Counted from the first letter of the stretch, positions 33,149 through 41,489 are shown. The stretch is 64,000 nucleotides of DNA from Williamsia sp. 1135 (GCF_002095395.1 NZ_MJEI01000082.1:1-64000), one strand, 5' to 3'. Notes: a model not told the origin generated them from the sequence alone. Numbers and translations are program-made.

Positions 33149-33849
33149 TGGAGGGCTCCTTCGAACAGGTGCCATCCGCCCTCGGCGGAGATCTCCGCCC
33201 GCGGCACGTCATCGGCGGGGGCGTCGCCGTAAAGGCCGGGCTGGAGCTTCCAGTCCCCGCCGATCCACACGACCGAAAACCGGATCACGGTGACCGCATC
33301 GTCAGAATCGGTCGGGACAGCGAAATCAGTGCTGGCCGCGTAGTCGCTGTACGGGCGGGCCGGGCGCCACGCCACCACCCGGGGCAGGCGCTGATCGGGC
33401 TCCATCGATGCTTGCAGGTCGGCCACCGACACCCGGAACGCGTCGACCGCTTCTCGATCCCCGACCACCTGGCGCTCGTAGATGTCGTCGGTCCCGGACA
33501 GGACCGACAGCCGAAGCGCGATCTGCCAGGCCGCGAGGACCGCGCCGATCTCGGTGTGCGCGAACCCGTAGGCGCTGACTCCATCGAGCTCGCGTGGCCC
33601 GGCGGCTTCGGAGAACGGAAGCTCGGCCCGGCCGACGACCTGCCAGGTGATTGCGGTCGACGGGGCTTGCGTCACCGTCGCAGTGCTGGTGCCGCTGCCG
33701 TCATCATCGTTAGTGTCGCGCTGGGAAATGACCACGATGGTCGCGACGATGAGCGCGAGCAGGACCGCGAGCACCGCGACGAGGACAAGTGCGGTGCGCG
33801 ATGGGCCGCCGGCGGGTGGTCGGCGGAACTCGGGGGTGGTGAACGACAT
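33145..33849 (-). CDS. VirB8-like membrane protein, paralogue 1
   Basis: This 234-residue protein has a short cytoplasmic N-terminus, one membrane helix (ALVLVAVLAVLLALIVATIVV) and a periplasm-facing domain with AYGFAHTEIGAVLAAWQIALRL, a long linker helix and VIRFSVVWIGGDWKL. It shares that plan with the gene at 33862-34590 (ASGYSHTPQGAVMAAAQISFRL; FARAALAWVDGDWKY), so the two are paralogues. The NTF2-like fold suggests VirB8/TcpC-type scaffold proteins of the conjugation channel. Confidence 0.7.
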   Translation of the reverse strand: MSFTTPEFRRPPAGGPSRTALVLVAVLAVLLALIVATIVVISQRDTNDDDGSGTSTATVTQAPSTAITWQVVGRAELPFSEAAGPRELDGVSAYGFAHTEIGAVLAAWQIALRLSVLSGTDDIYERQVVGDREAVDAFRVSVADLQASMEPDQRLPRVVAWRPARPYSDYAASTDFAVPTDSDDAVTVIRFSVVWIGGDWKLQPGLYGDAPADDVPRAEISAEGGWHLFEGALQ

Positions 33850-33861
33850 GGCGCTGCGCTC

Positions 33862-34590
33862 CTAGATGCGGGTGAAACCGTCGAGTGACGGCGAATCGGG
33901 AAGGTCGGTGGCCATCGGTGAGAACTGGTCGCTGTATTTCCAGTCGCCGTCGACCCACGCCAGGGCGGCGCGGGCGAACCGGAACTGTCCGCCCTGACCC
34001 GGGAAGGCCAGCCACAAGCTCACGGCGGTGTCGGTGTAGTCCGCGATCTTGAACGCCGCAGGCGCAGAGGCGTACTGGCCGATGAGTGCGGCGTCGAGCG
34101 GATTGGCCGAGCGGGCATCGATCAGCTGTTGACGGGTCTGCTGATCAACCGCGGTCTGGGCGTTGACCACGTCGGTGAAGTCCGGCGACCACGCGAGGCG
34201 GAACGAGATCTGCGCGGCCGCCATCACCGCGCCCTGCGGGGTGTGGCTGTAGCCGCTGGCGACCGCGCCGCGGATCTGCGCGGGACCGTCGGAGGAGGAG
34301 AACGGCAACGGGACTCCGTCGACGCGCTGCCACGAAATGTCGTGCGGTGCGCCGGTGAGCCACAGCGGATCGGCTGGCGTGCGGATCAGGGCTGGTTGCT
34401 GAGGCAGTACCGATCCCTTCCCGGCCGCCTGCGTCGCACCGGGCACGGCTACCTGCTGTGGTTGATCGTCGGTGTCGCTGCCGCGACTGACGATCCACAC
34501 AGCCGCCACCAGAACCCCCACAGCGATCCCGGCGGCCAGCCATCGCCAGTCCAGTGTGCGGCCGGCGAACTCCTTTGTCGTCAACGCCAT
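33862..34590 (-). CDS. VirB8-like membrane protein, paralogue 2
   Basis: This 242-residue protein has one membrane helix (WLAAGIAVGVLVAAVWIV) and an extracytoplasmic domain parallel to its downstream neighbour: DGVPLPFSSSDGPAQIRGAVASGYSHTP against the AELPFSEAAGPRELDGVSAYGFAHTE of the other, and a matching WVDGDWKY strand. The pair likely forms a hetero-oligomeric ring. It lies 12 bp upstream of paralogue 1. Confidence 0.7.
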   Translation of the reverse strand: MALTTKEFAGRTLDWRWLAAGIAVGVLVAAVWIVSRGSDTDDQPQQVAVPGATQAAGKGSVLPQQPALIRTPADPLWLTGAPHDISWQRVDGVPLPFSSSDGPAQIRGAVASGYSHTPQGAVMAAAQISFRLAWSPDFTDVVNAQTAVDQQTRQQLIDARSANPLDAALIGQYASAPAAFKIADYTDTAVSLWLAFPGQGGQFRFARAALAWVDGDWKYSDQFSPMATDLPDSPSLDGFTRI

Positions 34591-34621
34591 TGCAAGGCAA
34601 CCTTTCCTAGAGAGAGTTCTT

Positions 34622-34873
34622 TTAGTTGGCGAACACGAGGATGCCGCCGATGGAGCTGAACGATCCGCCGATGAGCAGTCCCACCCACAACCAGATGCTG
34701 CTTTCTAGAGCGGCTTTGGCGACGGTCGATCGTCCGCGAGCGCCGACGATCATCAACATGCACACCGTCATTCCACTCATCACGGCCACGATGCCGAACC
34801 CGGTCAGCAGCGTCCCGATCACGAAATCGGAGAACTCGTCCAGGTTTTTCGGGGCGTCATCGGCGTCACCCAC
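34622..34873 (-). CDS. Small two-helix membrane protein (VirB2/pilin-like), copy 1
   Basis: This 83-residue protein has two membrane helices (VIGTLLTGFGIVAVMSGMTV and SIWLWVGLLIGGSFSSIGGIL) joined by a basic GARGRSTVAK loop. The same GARGRS..AK loop occurs in the protein at 35117-35461. The helix-basic loop-helix plan fits VirB2/TrbC-type pilin or related small channel subunits. Its start overlaps the next upstream gene by eight bases. Confidence 0.65.
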   Translation of the reverse strand: MGDADDAPKNLDEFSDFVIGTLLTGFGIVAVMSGMTVCMLMIVGARGRSTVAKAALESSIWLWVGLLIGGSFSSIGGILVFAN

Positions 34874-35117
34874 CGAACTGCTCCCAGTTCAGCTGGCCCT
34901 CTTTCGGAGTGCCGTACTTGATCTCATCGCCGCCGGACTCGGCCGAGTCAGCCCCCGCCTCAGGGGCCGCCGACTCGCTCGCGGCCGGCGCACTGGGCGA
35001 CGGAGAGGGCGTGTCCGACGGCGTAGCCGTCGCCGGGCCACCGCCCACTATCAGCACTACCAGCGCCGCCAGCACGCACAGCGCCCACGCGGCGGCGCGG
35101 TACAGGCGGGCAGCCAT
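34866..35117 (-). CDS. Small membrane/secreted protein with Ser-Pro-rich tail
   Basis: This 83-residue protein has an N-terminal signal anchor (AWALCVLAALVVLIVGGGPATA), a low-complexity TPSPSPSAP stretch and an acidic tail ending NWEQFGG. It overlaps both neighbouring pilin-like genes. It may be a secreted companion of those subunits. No known family. Confidence 0.55.
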   Translation of the reverse strand: MAARLYRAAAWALCVLAALVVLIVGGGPATATPSDTPSPSPSAPAASESAAPEAGADSAESGGDEIKYGTPKEGQLNWEQFGG

Positions 35118-35461
35118 TACGAGACCATGTCGAAGATGCCGACCAGGGACGCCGCGCAGATCAAGCCGCCGAAGATCCAGGGGAAGTGCATGACCGCGTC
35201 TTTGGCGTAGTTGGATCGACCGCGAGCACCCAGCACCATCCCGACAGTGACGAACAGGCCGGCGGCCATCGCGCAGACATACAGGAGCGTTTTGCCCATA
35301 CCGAGGAAGGTGTTGACGCCGTTTTGTGCCTTCTCCGGCAGCGGCACCGGTTCGGGGTCGGGGAAGTTGCCGTCGGCCAAGACCGCTGCGGCGTGATGCG
35401 GGTGGGGCAGGGCGTCGATGATCGCGGGCCCCTGGGACCACAACTCGAGTAGTGCAGACAT
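35117..35461 (-). CDS. Small two-helix membrane protein (VirB2/pilin-like), copy 2
   Basis: A 114-residue protein with an N-terminal soluble part (AIIDALPHPHHAAAVLADGNF) and two membrane helices (LLYVCAMAAGLFVTVGMVL and WIFGGLICAASLVGIFDMV) around the GARGRSNYAK loop shared with 34622-34873. The two copies are probably paralogous subunits of one structure. Confidence 0.65.
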   Translation of the reverse strand: MSALLELWSQGPAIIDALPHPHHAAAVLADGNFPDPEPVPLPEKAQNGVNTFLGMGKTLLYVCAMAAGLFVTVGMVLGARGRSNYAKDAVMHFPWIFGGLICAASLVGIFDMVS

Positions 35462-35476
35462 GGGCGGTGTTTCCTT

Positions 35477-36004
35477 TCAGGAAATCCGGCGGAGACGTTC
35501 TCCGGCGGATGCTTCGGTGGTCGATGCACTCTCACGTGGCGCGGGCTCATCGACGGGCTGGTCGGTGGTGACCAGAGGCAGCACCGCAGTAACCAGTGCT
35601 TCGCGGCAGCTGCGGGCGCGCATGACCCATGCCGGCGGAACTTCGGCTACCACGTCGTGGCGTATCGCCTCGATAGGTGTGGCCAGAGCGCGTAGCTCCT
35701 TGACCCACGGGAACCAGAGCACGGCAGGAACATTGGGCTCCATCATCCGTGCGCGGTCGCGGACCTGGGCGGGTGGTTTGTCGCCACAATCGGCGTTGAT
35801 CACGACCACCGGGTGCGGCATGAACACCGCCGCAAGCCGGGTAGCGGCAGCGAGGTCCGAGCTGACCGATCGGCAGACCAGCACGTCGACCGGATCGCTC
35901 TGATCGTCGACGACCCCCGCGTCGCGGGCCCCGATCAACGCTGCGATCAGTGAGGTCCCCACTCCCCCGCCCACTCCGCCTACGACAGGCTGGCGGGCGC
36001 TCAT
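35477..36004 (-). CDS. P-loop-like protein with degenerate Walker A
   Basis: This 175-residue soluble protein begins GGVGGGVGTSLIAALIG, which resembles the Walker A of ParA/CpaE/TadZ ATPases but lacks both lysines (…GVGTS instead of GVGKTT). VLVCRSVSSDLAAATRLA and VVVINADCGDKPP continue the Rossmann-like pattern. It may bind a partner or localise the channel without ATP hydrolysis, as some TadZ/CpaE proteins do. It overlaps the lipoprotein gene upstream (ATGA). Confidence 0.6.
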   Translation of the reverse strand: MSARQPVVGGVGGGVGTSLIAALIGARDAGVVDDQSDPVDVLVCRSVSSDLAAATRLAAVFMPHPVVVINADCGDKPPAQVRDRARMMEPNVPAVLWFPWVKELRALATPIEAIRHDVVAEVPPAWVMRARSCREALVTAVLPLVTTDQPVDEPAPRESASTTEASAGERLRRIS

Positions 36005-36645
36005 CGGGTCACCACCCCGCACCGGCCCTCGGCGTCGGAGGTCACCGACCACCGTCCGTCGCTGCGGGTTTTGATCAACGCGATCTGGGCGATGACCCGG
36101 CGCGGTGCTACCGGCGCGGTTGCGTCCCATCGTTGGGTCACCGCGACCAGCCGCACCGCGCGCGACTCGCTGTCGGAGGGCTGATCTTCCGCCCCGAGCT
36201 GCGCATCGACGCGGGCCTGGGCGCGCTGGGTGGCCAGGTCCGTCCAGTCTTGCCCGGGCGAGCCCGTCGGCGGTGAGCTGGCCAGACGCTTGGCGCACGC
36301 GTCGGTCAGCAGAGGCGCTGCGCGCAGCGCCGCTTGGTACGGGCTGGTGTCGGTGGTGGTGTCCCACCCAAACCAGACCCGTGCCGCGGCCAGCGCCACC
36401 GAGGTCGGGTCGAGGCGATCGACGACCACTCCCGGCGGCAGCGCCGACGGAAGAGCCGCCGAGGTGCTCGGCTGCTGCGGAGCAAGGCCCCACGAGGTGG
36501 TGGCCGGCGGGGTGAACGCCGGCAGCGATTGAGTCGCCATCGTCGTTGAGACCGCGCCGCGGTCGTCGGAGGCTCCGCCCATCCCGCACGCCGTGGCAGC
36601 CACCACCACGAGCGCCAGCGGCGCACCGTATCGAATTCGTCTCAT
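36001..36645 (-). CDS. Lipoprotein of the conjugation cluster
   Basis: This 214-residue protein has a signal peptide with lipobox-like end (PLALVVVAATACG) and an exported domain: LAAARVWFGWDTTTDTSPYQ, then RLVAVTQRWDATAPV and a C-terminal WSVTSDAEGRC. The ATG at 36645 with the AGGGAG site is preferred over a GTG six bases upstream. It resembles the NTF2-like lipoproteins seen in other actinobacterial T4SS clusters and likely supports the outer part of the channel. Confidence 0.65.
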   Translation of the reverse strand: MRRIRYGAPLALVVVAATACGMGGASDDRGAVSTTMATQSLPAFTPPATTSWGLAPQQPSTSAALPSALPPGVVVDRLDPTSVALAAARVWFGWDTTTDTSPYQAALRAAPLLTDACAKRLASSPPTGSPGQDWTDLATQRAQARVDAQLGAEDQPSDSESRAVRLVAVTQRWDATAPVAPRRVIAQIALIKTRSDGRWSVTSDAEGRCGVVTR

Positions 36646-36665
36646 AATCACTCCCTTTCAGTGCG

Positions 36666-37766
36666 TCACCAGAATCGGCGGACGTACTGTTCCTCTCCGT
36701 CGAAGCCGCTCAGAGGGCTGATCTTGACGACATCGCCCGACTGCGGGGCGTGCAAGATCATGTCCTGACCGTTCTGTTTGCCGTAGTAGATGGCCACGTG
36801 GTGGGTGTTGCCGCCCGGGCCGAAGTAGATGAAGTCGCCCGGTAGCTTGTCTGCCGATGAGATCTGCTTGCCCCGTGCATCATTGAGTTGCCCGGGGTTG
36901 GAGTTGTCACCGGTGTAGTGCGGCAACACGATCTGCTTGCTGGTGGCTTGGGCCAGTCCGTACAACGTCAGGCCCGAGCAGTCGAAACCGATCTTTTCGG
37001 TGTCACCGTTGGCGTCGGCGGCACCACCACCGTCAGAAATGCCCTTCGTGGGACCGTCGGCGTTTCCGCCGCCCCACGCGTACGGGGTGCCCAGCCAGCG
37101 GGCAGCGGCCTGGATGATTTTCTTGGCGACCGGGCCGGAGAGCTTTCCTCCGCGGCCGCCGCTACCGCCCTGTTCGAGGGAGGAGTACTTCGGGATCAGG
37201 CTCTTGATCTTCGGGGCGTACGACTCGGTTTCGCCGTTGTTGATCTTCGGGCCGCCGTTGGCGAGTACGCATCCGTAGCCGCAGTTGTAGGCCGACAGCA
37301 CGATATCGAGATCGTCGCCCTGGATACGGCCTGACGCCTTGTCTTTCTGGGCTTGTTCGAGTGTTTTGCAGTCGAATTCGGCCTGAGCCATGATCGCATC
37401 GGGCGGATCGAACGCTGAGGCGGTGCCGTTACCGTTGGCGTCGACCGCATACGAGGGCCAGGTGTAGGGCATGAACTGCGACAAACCCTGCGCCCCGGCC
37501 GGGGACACCGCATTCGGATTCCATCCCGACTCGACCTCGATCTGCGCCGCAATGACTGGCGCAGAGATTCCTTTGCAGCGCTTGCCGGCTTTGATGACCC
37601 ACGGTTCGAACTCGGGGGGCACGACACCGGTCTTGAGTCCAGCCTGGCTGCTATAGCCGCCGGTGTCGTCGTCGGGCTGCTGATAGGACGCAGCCGCGAA
37701 GAACATCACGAACAGGACCGGCACCAGGAGCAAAACTCCTAGCAGCAAACCCAGTGATTTCTTCAC
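36666..37766 (-). CDS. Bifunctional peptidoglycan hydrolase (SLT plus NlpC/P60)
   Basis: This 366-residue membrane-anchored enzyme starts with a membrane helix (LLLGVLLLVPVLFVMFFAA). An SLT transglycosylase domain follows with catalytic Glu in IEVESGW (about residue 78) and SPAGAQGLSQFMPYTW. A C-terminal NlpC/P60 domain has the catalytic Cys in GFDCSGLT and His in THHVAIYYG. It cuts glycan strands and stem peptides to open the wall for the conjugation channel, like VirB1/TcpG-type proteins. The full catalytic sets are present, so it is predicted active. Confidence 0.88.
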   Translation of the reverse strand: MKKSLGLLLGVLLLVPVLFVMFFAAASYQQPDDDTGGYSSQAGLKTGVVPPEFEPWVIKAGKRCKGISAPVIAAQIEVESGWNPNAVSPAGAQGLSQFMPYTWPSYAVDANGNGTASAFDPPDAIMAQAEFDCKTLEQAQKDKASGRIQGDDLDIVLSAYNCGYGCVLANGGPKINNGETESYAPKIKSLIPKYSSLEQGGSGGRGGKLSGPVAKKIIQAAARWLGTPYAWGGGNADGPTKGISDGGGAADANGDTEKIGFDCSGLTLYGLAQATSKQIVLPHYTGDNSNPGQLNDARGKQISSADKLPGDFIYFGPGGNTHHVAIYYGKQNGQDMILHAPQSGDVVKISPLSGFDGEEQYVRRFW

Positions 37767-37881
37767 GGCGGGTACACCTTCCCCAGCTCAAACATGTTGC
37801 TCGATAACGGTTTGTCGTACGTATCTCTCTGGTTGGGGTGCACTCCCATACGCCCCAACCAGAGGCATGACGTGCCCGGGG

Positions 37882-39447
37882 TTAGTAGCCCTGGGCCTCG
37901 ATGCGGCCCAGCAGCCACTTGGCCAGCCACAACGTCGCGGACTCGCCGCGCTGATCGACCGGCGTTTTGTTGTAGGCCGTGTGCGCGCCGAGCAGCGCAT
38001 ACGAGGCCACTTCGATGGCCTGAGTGGCCAACTCGTCGGGCTTGGTCAAACTCAGGAACGCGTCATACTCGGGCATCCGGACCACTTGGCCGATGTCGTC
38101 GAGCATCGACGACGAGAACACCACACGGGCCAGCTCCAGCGGCAGCGATGCCGGATTGACCGACGCCGCCAACGAGACACGCCCCACCTCGGTACTCACC
38201 GAACGGACAGCCTTGATGATGTCGGCCGGATCAGCAGTGGCCACGTTCGTCAGCAGCGTCACCGCACGTTGAGTGGCGTACGGCCCAATGTCTTCCTTCT
38301 TGAGGTTGAGCAGCGGGACCACCGCGGCGATGGCCTTCGACTTGCTCGACAGCGCACAGATACCGTCGCCGGTCCCGCAAAAACTCGTGACCCGATCACT
38401 GAGGACACCGAAGCCGTCTGGGCGAGCTCCCACGACACCCTGGCCACCGGGGTTCGGACCGACAAAGGATTCGGCGCCGGGCAACTGGATCGCCGGACTA
38501 GAGGTGCCGGTCTCGGCATCGGGGTCGGCGGTGGTCGGGGTACGGGCCGGATCACTCAACAGGCCTGCGGCCAGGATGTCCTTCGCGGGGAATGCGCCCT
38601 TGTTGTTGCCGATCTCCGAGAGCACGTCGCCGGCGATCAGTGAGCCTTGCGAGTAGCCAAGGATGGCGACTTTCGATGACGGGCAGTCGCTATCGATCTG
38701 TTCAAGACGCTTCTTCACTGCGGCGGTGCCCTGCGCCCGCGATTCACCCAACGTCAGCGGATCGCCATGAGCGACTTGCCCTATCGGTCCTCCAACCTGA
38801 GCGACATACGGGATCTGCTCAAAGCCCACCGAGAGCCCCACTTCCCCGGAGCCGGTCGTCGGTGCAGCCGGGACAGTGGATGTCGCAGACGGTGCCGAGC
38901 TGGAGGTCGACGGTGAGTCCTCACCGTCCGAGGGGCTTGTGTCGGGCCATAGGTCCGTTGCCTCCGAATCAATCGTCGGCGCGGATCCACTTGTCGTAGT
39001 GGGAGCCGCCGTTGACCACAAGGGCGCGTCTGGGTCTGCGCCGGCGTCCTGGCCATACGTCGCCGTGGCGGCGGGAGACTCGATTCCGGCTGGAACAGAC
39101 GAGGGCCCTGGGATGGGAACCCCGCGCTCAACAGCAGCTTTCAGCGGATTGACGACATTGCCAAGCATCCCCGGAACGATCTTAGGGTCCGACTTGTTGG
39201 TCGTTTCCCACGTTCCAGGCACAGCTAGAACGAACACGTCCTTGCAATCCGTCGCTGCAACGGCAGGTCCTGCCGCGTTGGTAATGATCAGTGCACTTGC
39301 GGCCGTGATCCCGACGGATAGAGCGGTGGCGAGGAGTTGCTTGCCAGGCCGGGTCTCGAAATGCGGGCGCTTTATAGGTACGGCAGAAGCTGACATATCG
39401 ACCTTTGAGGAGTTGCGAGTGGGCCGGACCGCCCAAAAAACAGACAT
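37882..39447 (-). CDS. Secreted cutinase-family protein
   Basis: This ~521-residue protein has a signal peptide (LLATALSVGITAASALII…AVAAT), the cutinase start DVFVLAVPGTWE, a ~110-residue Ser/Thr/Pro-rich insert, and the nucleophile box VAILGYSQGSLIAGDVL with Ser in GYSQG. Cutinase-like enzymes of mycolic-acid bacteria hydrolyse esters or act as cell-wall lipid thioesterases/esterases. As the first gene of the conjugation operon it may act on the mycomembrane during mating. An ATG at 39396 is an alternative start that gives a cleaner signal peptide; the ATG at 39447 has a GGAAGG site. Confidence 0.75.
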   Translation of the reverse strand: MSVFWAVRPTRNSSKVDMSASAVPIKRPHFETRPGKQLLATALSVGITAASALIITNAAGPAVAATDCKDVFVLAVPGTWETTNKSDPKIVPGMLGNVVNPLKAAVERGVPIPGPSSVPAGIESPAATATYGQDAGADPDAPLWSTAAPTTTSGSAPTIDSEATDLWPDTSPSDGEDSPSTSSSAPSATSTVPAAPTTGSGEVGLSVGFEQIPYVAQVGGPIGQVAHGDPLTLGESRAQGTAAVKKRLEQIDSDCPSSKVAILGYSQGSLIAGDVLSEIGNNKGAFPAKDILAAGLLSDPARTPTTADPDAETGTSSPAIQLPGAESFVGPNPGGQGVVGARPDGFGVLSDRVTSFCGTGDGICALSSKSKAIAAVVPLLNLKKEDIGPYATQRAVTLLTNVATADPADIIKAVRSVSTEVGRVSLAASVNPASLPLELARVVFSSSMLDDIGQVVRMPEYDAFLSLTKPDELATQAIEVASYALLGAHTAYNKTPVDQRGESATLWLAKWLLGRIEAQGY

Positions 39448-39937
39448 AGCGATGCCTTCCAGTGCCAGGGCTGGTCAGAGAGAAAGAAGTCAGGACGCCG
39501 CGGGGCGTACACCAAAGGCAAGAGAACGAACCCGGACGATGGGGTGTCCCAGTGGACACGTCGGACCAGACACCATCCGATACCGGTACGGCTCGCACGC
39601 GAACCCCACCGGCTGCGCGGGACACCCCACACGCGGCGACAACGCGCCACGGCCGCTCGCAATAACACCTAAACTGGAAGAGTTCGGTGCTGTACCTACG
39701 GGTTCAGAGGCTGGACATTCGGTGCTCGGTGAGCGGCTAGACCGCAAATCTTGATCGCTCACTCGGTGCTTTTCGCCCTGGGAGAGGCCAGACGCCAAAT
39801 CACGTCCTCTCCCAGGGTCCCCCGGTCTGTCAGGCGGTCGCGCCCGAATCGTCACGTGTTCCTCCACGAGAACCTCCTTATTCTACTATCTCATAATAAA
39901 ACACACTTCTTAAGACCATGCAATAGAATCTGATGAT
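39448..39937. promoter_or_regulatory. Divergent promoter and leader of the conjugation operon
   Basis: Leftward: TTGCAT (39918-39923 complement) and TTTATT/TATTAT (39893-39900 complement) form a promoter, followed by a consensus AAGGAGG site and GTG at 39867 and a 12-bp hairpin (39776-39817). Rightward: TAGAAT (39924-39929) lies 8 bases before the GTG of the XRE gene, suggesting a leaderless start. The two promoters overlap, so one bound repressor could control both operons. No confident gene lies in the leader, although a 125-codon frame opens at 39867. Confidence 0.6.
39776..39817 (-). promoter_or_regulatory. Leader hairpin of the conjugation operon
   Basis: CCCTGGGAGAGG (39776-39787) and CCTCTCCCAGGG (39806-39817) form a perfect 12-bp stem with an 18-base loop in the leader between the promoter and the cutinase-family gene. 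No T-run follows, so attenuation or mRNA stabilisation is as likely as termination. Confidence 0.6.
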
Positions 39938-40447
39938 GTGACCTCAGGCGAAGAGTCCTCCAAAGTTGGTAATCGTGAGACGAAGAGACTTCGCGTGAGC
40001 CGTCGCGTATTGCGTGGGTTTGCTCCAGAGCACTTCAAGTCCCTTCGGATCGATGCGGGCCTTTCGCGTGGAGAACTCGGGCGGATAGCTGATGTGAGTG
40101 AAGGGGCTATCCGAGCTTGGGAAGTGGGTGAGGCTGTGCCACAGGTGGACACCCTCGATCGGGTGATGACCGCTCTTGGCCGTCCGATTAGCGAAGTAGT
40201 TCAGGTGCGGGCCGATGATCGGTATCTGGCGGACCTTCGCGTTCTGGCCGGATTGACTCAGCCGCAGTTGGCCCAACGGGCGGGCTGCTCCACTGCGCAG
40301 CTTGCGGCCGTCGAGCGCGCTCACCGGCCGCTCAAAGAGCCGTTGCTGACGAACATCGCAGCCGCACTGGGCACTGACAAGTCGGTCGTGGACGCGGCCT
40401 ACACGCGAACGCGACGACGGCCACCGACTCCAAGGCCTATGCCGTGA
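39938..40447 (+). CDS. Tandem XRE-type regulator (two HTH domains)
   Basis: This 169-residue protein has two Cro/CI-type HTH domains: FKSLRIDAGLSRGELGRIADVSEGAIRAWE at ~34-63 and LADLRVLAGLTQPQLAQRAGCSTAQLAAVE at ~95-124. It starts at a GTG eight bases after a -10 element, probably leaderless. It sits on the shared promoter region of the leftward conjugation operon and so is a good candidate for its repressor. No ligand or protease-sensing domain is present; the ImmA/IrrE-like protease at 42480-43010 could be its inactivator. Confidence 0.8.
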   Translation: MTSGEESSKVGNRETKRLRVSRRVLRGFAPEHFKSLRIDAGLSRGELGRIADVSEGAIRAWEVGEAVPQVDTLDRVMTALGRPISEVVQVRADDRYLADLRVLAGLTQPQLAQRAGCSTAQLAAVERAHRPLKEPLLTNIAAALGTDKSVVDAAYTRTRRRPPTPRPMP

Positions 40448-40489
40448 TGTCACAGGTTGCTACTCCTCCCCGGCGCACTCCCTATACTG

Positions 40490-40504
40490 GCGCTAATATA
40501 GCGC
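40490..40504 (+). promoter_or_regulatory. Palindromic operator before the second XRE gene
   Basis: GCGCTA-ATA-TAGCGC is a perfect 6-bp palindrome just downstream of a TATACT -10 element (40483-40488) and ~55 bases before the start of the XRE-type gene. The position suits an autorepression operator. Confidence 0.6.
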
Positions 40505-40558
40505 ACATATGTAAGCGGCGCGAGGGTGCCGGCCGGGAGCTACGCGAGGATGGTTGAC

Positions 40559-41128
40559 ATGCAACGCTTCGCCGATGTGATTAATCGGCGGAGACGTGAG
40601 CTGGGGCTAAGTCTTGCGTCTGTAGCTGCTGCGAATGGGCCTTCAGAACCCACGATGGTTCGCATTGAGAGCGGACAGAGTCCCCCTCTTCGTAACCCGA
40701 CGTTGGCAAAGCTCGATGTTGCCCTCAAGTGGCCGGCCGGCAGCGCTCGCAACGTTTACCAGGGCGGCGATCCACTGGTCAGCGAGCAGGCGGGTACGAC
40801 GGCGACGCACGGCGAGATTGCGGTTGCTGTCGGAACCATCACAGATCTCGTCGAAACTGTTACTGAGCTGAGCAACTACACCGCAGCGCACCCAGATCCC
40901 GAACTTGGCGAAGTTCTAGCCCGACTCCGGTACATCGTTTCTCCACTGGTCGGACGGGTGGTCGCAGATATGCTCCGTGACGAAAACCGACATGGAGTTG
41001 CGCCCAACCGGATTGCAGAGGCAATCCAGGTGTTTTTAGACACTCCCCCAGCAGACGTCACTCCATCGAGAACTGCGGCGAACACAGAGCTACGTAGACT
41101 AGCCGCGCGGACCCAGCAGAACGAGTAA
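40559..41128 (+). CDS. XRE-family regulator with C-terminal extension
   Basis: This ~189-residue protein has an N-terminal HTH (ADVINRRRRELGLSLASVAAANGPSEPTMVRIESGQSPP, ~4-42) and a helical C-terminal domain (AVAVGTITDLVETVTELSNY, RLRYIVSPLVGRVVADML). The ATG at 40559 has a GAGG site at good distance; an ATG nine bases upstream is an alternative. It follows a palindromic operator and is followed by a 113-codon gene. Together they face the nucleoside hydrolase/ImmA/membrane operon. Confidence 0.75.
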   Translation: MQRFADVINRRRRELGLSLASVAAANGPSEPTMVRIESGQSPPLRNPTLAKLDVALKWPAGSARNVYQGGDPLVSEQAGTTATHGEIAVAVGTITDLVETVTELSNYTAAHPDPELGEVLARLRYIVSPLVGRVVADMLRDENRHGVAPNRIAEAIQVFLDTPPADVTPSRTAANTELRRLAARTQQNE

Positions 41129-41147
41129 CACACTGAGAGGCGAGTCG

Positions 41148-41489
41148 GTGAATCAAACAGAAGAGCGCATCAAGCTCGTGGTTCAAACACTCCTGAACGA
41201 GGACGGTTTATCTGAGATCAGTGGCACTGTGGGGTGTTCGATCCAGCAGCTACAGAGCGGTGAGCTAACACCCTCTCAGATCGCCGTACTCGAGCGCACG
41301 TTGAGACTCCAAGAGTCATTTTTCAATCTTGGTGACTCCAACACTGAAGCGGAGCTCCGCCTAGTCAGAGCCCTCAAATTTGCAGGCCCGGAGAGGATAC
41401 GCCTGCGCGGAGCCCCACCTGTCGCTTTTCTTGCTCAGGCGTTAGAAGAAGTAGATCGCGCTGATTCCATCGACGCGCAAGAGCAATAA
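41148..41489 (+). CDS. Small HTH-like protein overlapping the opposite operon
   Basis: This 113-residue GTG-started protein is mostly helical (IKLVVQTLLNEDGLSEISGTVGCSIQQLQSGELTPSQIAVLERTL), with GCSIQQLQSGELTPSQI resembling the recognition part of a Cro-like domain. Its last ~115 bases overlap, on the opposite strand, the 3' end of the membrane-protein gene at 41374-42483. The tail-to-tail overlap implies that transcription of one affects the other. Confidence 0.6.
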   Translation: MNQTEERIKLVVQTLLNEDGLSEISGTVGCSIQQLQSGELTPSQIAVLERTLRLQESFFNLGDSNTEAELRLVRALKFAGPERIRLRGAPPVAFLAQALEEVDRADSIDAQEQ

